Assembly (NCBI GenBank): GCA_038745855.1
Contig: JBCDLC010000002.1
Location: forward strand, 1-64,000
Direction of reading: 5' to 3'
Length of the DNA: 64,000 bases
Origin: UBA5336 sp038745855
GTDB taxonomy: Bacteria; Pseudomonadota; Alphaproteobacteria; Caulobacterales; Hyphomonadaceae
Shown: positions 62,623 through 64,000 of the stretch, in pieces
Layout: each line of letters begins with the position of its first letter
How positions within the stretch are numbered: position 1 is the stretch's first letter
The notes under the pieces: generated by a model
Database searches by the model: none
Told to the model about the DNA's origin: nothing
Seen by the model: only the letters and a program-made list of their open reading frames with translations
Program-made: the position numbers and the translations under genes

Positions 62623-63013
62623 CTGGGGTCCAAGCCTCGTAATCAGCATAGGTTTCCTGGCGTTTGCCCTTCTCGGACAAGGACCCTTTTGGCTTGGTCG
62701 CGAAAACCGTTCCGGTCATATTTGGTTTATGGTCGAGCTCGAAAGCTTTCCGAGGCAAAGGCGCTTCCGTCGGCGGCGCATCGAAAGTGTGATGGAGCCA
62801 ACCGTGCCAATCTGCCGGCACTTTGGACGGTTCCGCGAGCCCGCTATAAACAACGTATCGACGCCTGTAATTCTTTGCACCCATCGAGGGTTTCCGGTCT
62901 TCGTAGTATTTGTTGCCGTAGGTGTCTTCGCCGACGAAAGAAGACCGGCGGTTGATGTCAAACAGGGTGCCGAGCGTGGCGCCGTTCCACCAGGTGAAGA
63001 GTTTTTCGATCAT
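62615..63013 (-). CDS. NDUFA12-family NADH:ubiquinone oxidoreductase subunit
   Basis: The 132-residue protein belongs to the B17.2/NDUFA12 family, a supernumerary complex I subunit shared by alphaproteobacteria and mitochondria. It shows GTLFDINRRSSFVGEDTYGNKYYED, RRRYVVYSGLAEPSKVPADWHGWLHHT and the C-terminal KGSLSEKGKRQETYADYEAW. It lies apart from the nuo operon, as is normal for this gene. Its start is at ATG 63013. Confidence 0.93.
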   Translation of the reverse strand: MIEKLFTWWNGATLGTLFDINRRSSFVGEDTYGNKYYEDRKPSMGAKNYRRRYVVYSGLAEPSKVPADWHGWLHHTFDAPPTEAPLPRKAFELDHKPNMTGTVFATKPKGSLSEKGKRQETYADYEAWTPDA

Positions 63014-63215
63014 GAGCCGATACGCCTTTTCCCTGTTTCTATGGCCTTAGTATGACGCCCAATCCGTTATTTATGTCTGTTGCCACCAGGGTGGCAAGAT
63101 CACGTTTAGCGGCGCGAACGCGCGGCTCAAATCGGCCTTGCGAAACACACGGCAACTTGATCTCCTATCCGAACACCCACACGGCAAGTAGACGGACCTG
63201 CGGAGAGTTAGCGCC

Positions 63216-64000
63216 ATGGCAAAGGAAAATGTCGCTGAGGGAGAGGCCGATCGGGCAAATACTCGGCCTGCGAGTTTGGGTCAGATCGTCGATTTGCCAC
63301 AACAGGTCGTCTACGCTGATACGCCCGAGGCCATTATCGGCGCCACACACGCCCTGTCGAGACGCCACCTCGAAAGCGCTGCTCGACGGACCATTGCGGA
63401 ACAACTTGAAAGCCTGGGTGACGCACCAAGCAATGACGATTTAGCTTACGCTATCGCTGACGGCGTTCCTGAAGCAGTGATTGAGGAAGCACTGCGTTTG
63501 CCGGAGCGACTTCCGATGACCGCTTCGATGTTCAGAAAAGCGGCAAGTGATATGGCCGCAGCAACGCTAGACGTCGCGATGCCTGCTTCTCTCGGTCTAG
63601 GCGGCGGACTGGTTGGACTAACCGAATTCCTTGGAAATGGCGGTGTAGCACATCTCGTCCACTCGTCAGACCTCCCCTTGGAGACCGGCGCTGACGCAAT
63701 CGATCTCACAGCCTATGTCAGCGGTGGCGAGATCGAAGCCGAACGCCTGCTGACCGAGACCAAGCAGAAAGCCCGAAACGCGGGCAATGATGGCACGGTT
63801 CTCGTCACAGGACTGGGCGCCGCTCTCATGGCCTTAGGAGTCGACTATTCCAGCGATGAAGGACGCAAACTGGCGGCCAGCTTGTTCGCGCTCCTCCGAC
63901 ACGGCGTACGAGGCACGGTGCTGACCAAGGCCCTTGCAACCCCCTTGGGACTTCCACCAAAGCGAGCGGCGAACCGAGCCGGCCCCTCGTTGCGAGTACT
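63216..64000 (+). CDS. Unknown protein, truncated by the window end; ribonucleotide-reductase-like block
   Basis: An ATG at 63216, with a GGAGAG site before it, opens a frame that runs without a stop to the right edge (at least 261 codons). The stretch VTGLGAALMALGVDYSSDEGRKLAASLF recalls the region after the active site of B12-dependent ribonucleotide reductases, where YDSDEGR-type sequence occurs, but the N-terminal part does not match and I cannot call it a reductase. A separate family of paralogues is possible. The 200 bases before it are non-coding. Confidence 0.6.
   Translation, partial: MAKENVAEGEADRANTRPASLGQIVDLPQQVVYADTPEAIIGATHALSRRHLESAARRTIAEQLESLGDAPSNDDLAYAIADGVPEAVIEEALRLPERLPMTASMFRKAASDMAAATLDVAMPASLGLGGGLVGLTEFLGNGGVAHLVHSSDLPLETGADAIDLTAYVSGGEIEAERLLTETKQKARNAGNDGTVLVTGLGAALMALGVDYSSDEGRKLAASLFALLRHGVRGTVLTKALATPLGLPPKRAANRAGPSLRV

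Overview
This window is a chromosomal segment of a GC-rich alphaproteobacterium. The lineage markers are an NDUFA12-type complex I accessory subunit, DUF2155, DUF2336 and DUF2948 proteins, a UPF0262 protein, a Fur/Mur regulator without the C-terminal CxxC zinc site, and a ChvG-type sensor kinase. The gene orders rpmH-rnpA-yidC-engB, murA-DUF2948-hisD-UPF0262 and radA-cvpA-purF-SDR-glnD-murJ-trpS point towards the Caulobacterales / Hyphomonadaceae / Parvularculaceae side of the class. That placement is an inference from gene content, not from a tree. I read about 66 protein genes and two tRNAs. I see no rRNA, CRISPR array, phage or intact insertion sequence.

Layout. 0.4-3.5 kb (minus strand): rpmH, rnpA, yidC and engB, for ribosome and tRNA maturation, membrane insertion and ribosome assembly. 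3.8-9.1 kb (plus): an operon-like run of a DUF547 protein, a TVP38/TMEM64 membrane protein, a mercuric-reductase-like flavoenzyme, an orphan histidine kinase and an RluA-type pseudouridine synthase. 9.0-14.7 kb: a lipoprotein gamma-glutamyltransferase, a DmpA-type peptidase, tRNA-Arg(ACG), a small lipoprotein divergent from a repeat-rich DUF2807 protein, a 2OG-Fe(II) oxygenase homologue and tRNA-Thr(GGT). 14.8-18.7 kb: murA and hisD with their usual small partners. 18.7-21.7 kb: glutathione-dependent formaldehyde detoxification (class III alcohol dehydrogenase and S-formylglutathione hydrolase) with a VapBC/FitAB-like toxin-antitoxin pair and a small unknown gene lying between the two enzymes. 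21.7-22.5 kb: about 770 bases without a convincing gene.

22.5-34.3 kb: AsmA protein, ChvG-like kinase, cyclophilin, biotin-dependent carboxylase alpha subunit (PccA type), an unknown protein, two membrane-linked glycosyltransferases, a second DUF547 protein and a single-domain BLUF photoreceptor. 34.5-48.8 kb (plus): a long housekeeping run from radA to fur, covering DNA repair, purine synthesis, nitrogen sensing (glnD), lipid II flipping, tRNA charging, copper handling, Fe-S assembly, t6A tRNA modification and metal regulation. 48.9-56.7 kb: a methyltransferase, a glycine-zipper envelope protein, a DUF2336 protein, a class III CoA-transferase with a VOC protein, and a large secreted M14 metallopeptidase.

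57.1-61.7 kb: a tightly packed six-gene set of an isochorismatase-fold amidohydrolase, two allantoinase/polysaccharide-deacetylase-like proteins, a DinB-fold protein, a nitrilase-superfamily protein whose Cys and Lys catalytic positions read Ser and Arg, and a YCII protein. It looks like a pathway for hydrolysing amide or ureido C-N bonds in an unidentified substrate, and it is the best candidate here for something undescribed. 61.7-63.0 kb (minus): the complex I accessory subunit, an MlaD-like lipid-transport protein and a DUF2155 protein. 63.2 kb onward: a gene cut by the window edge.
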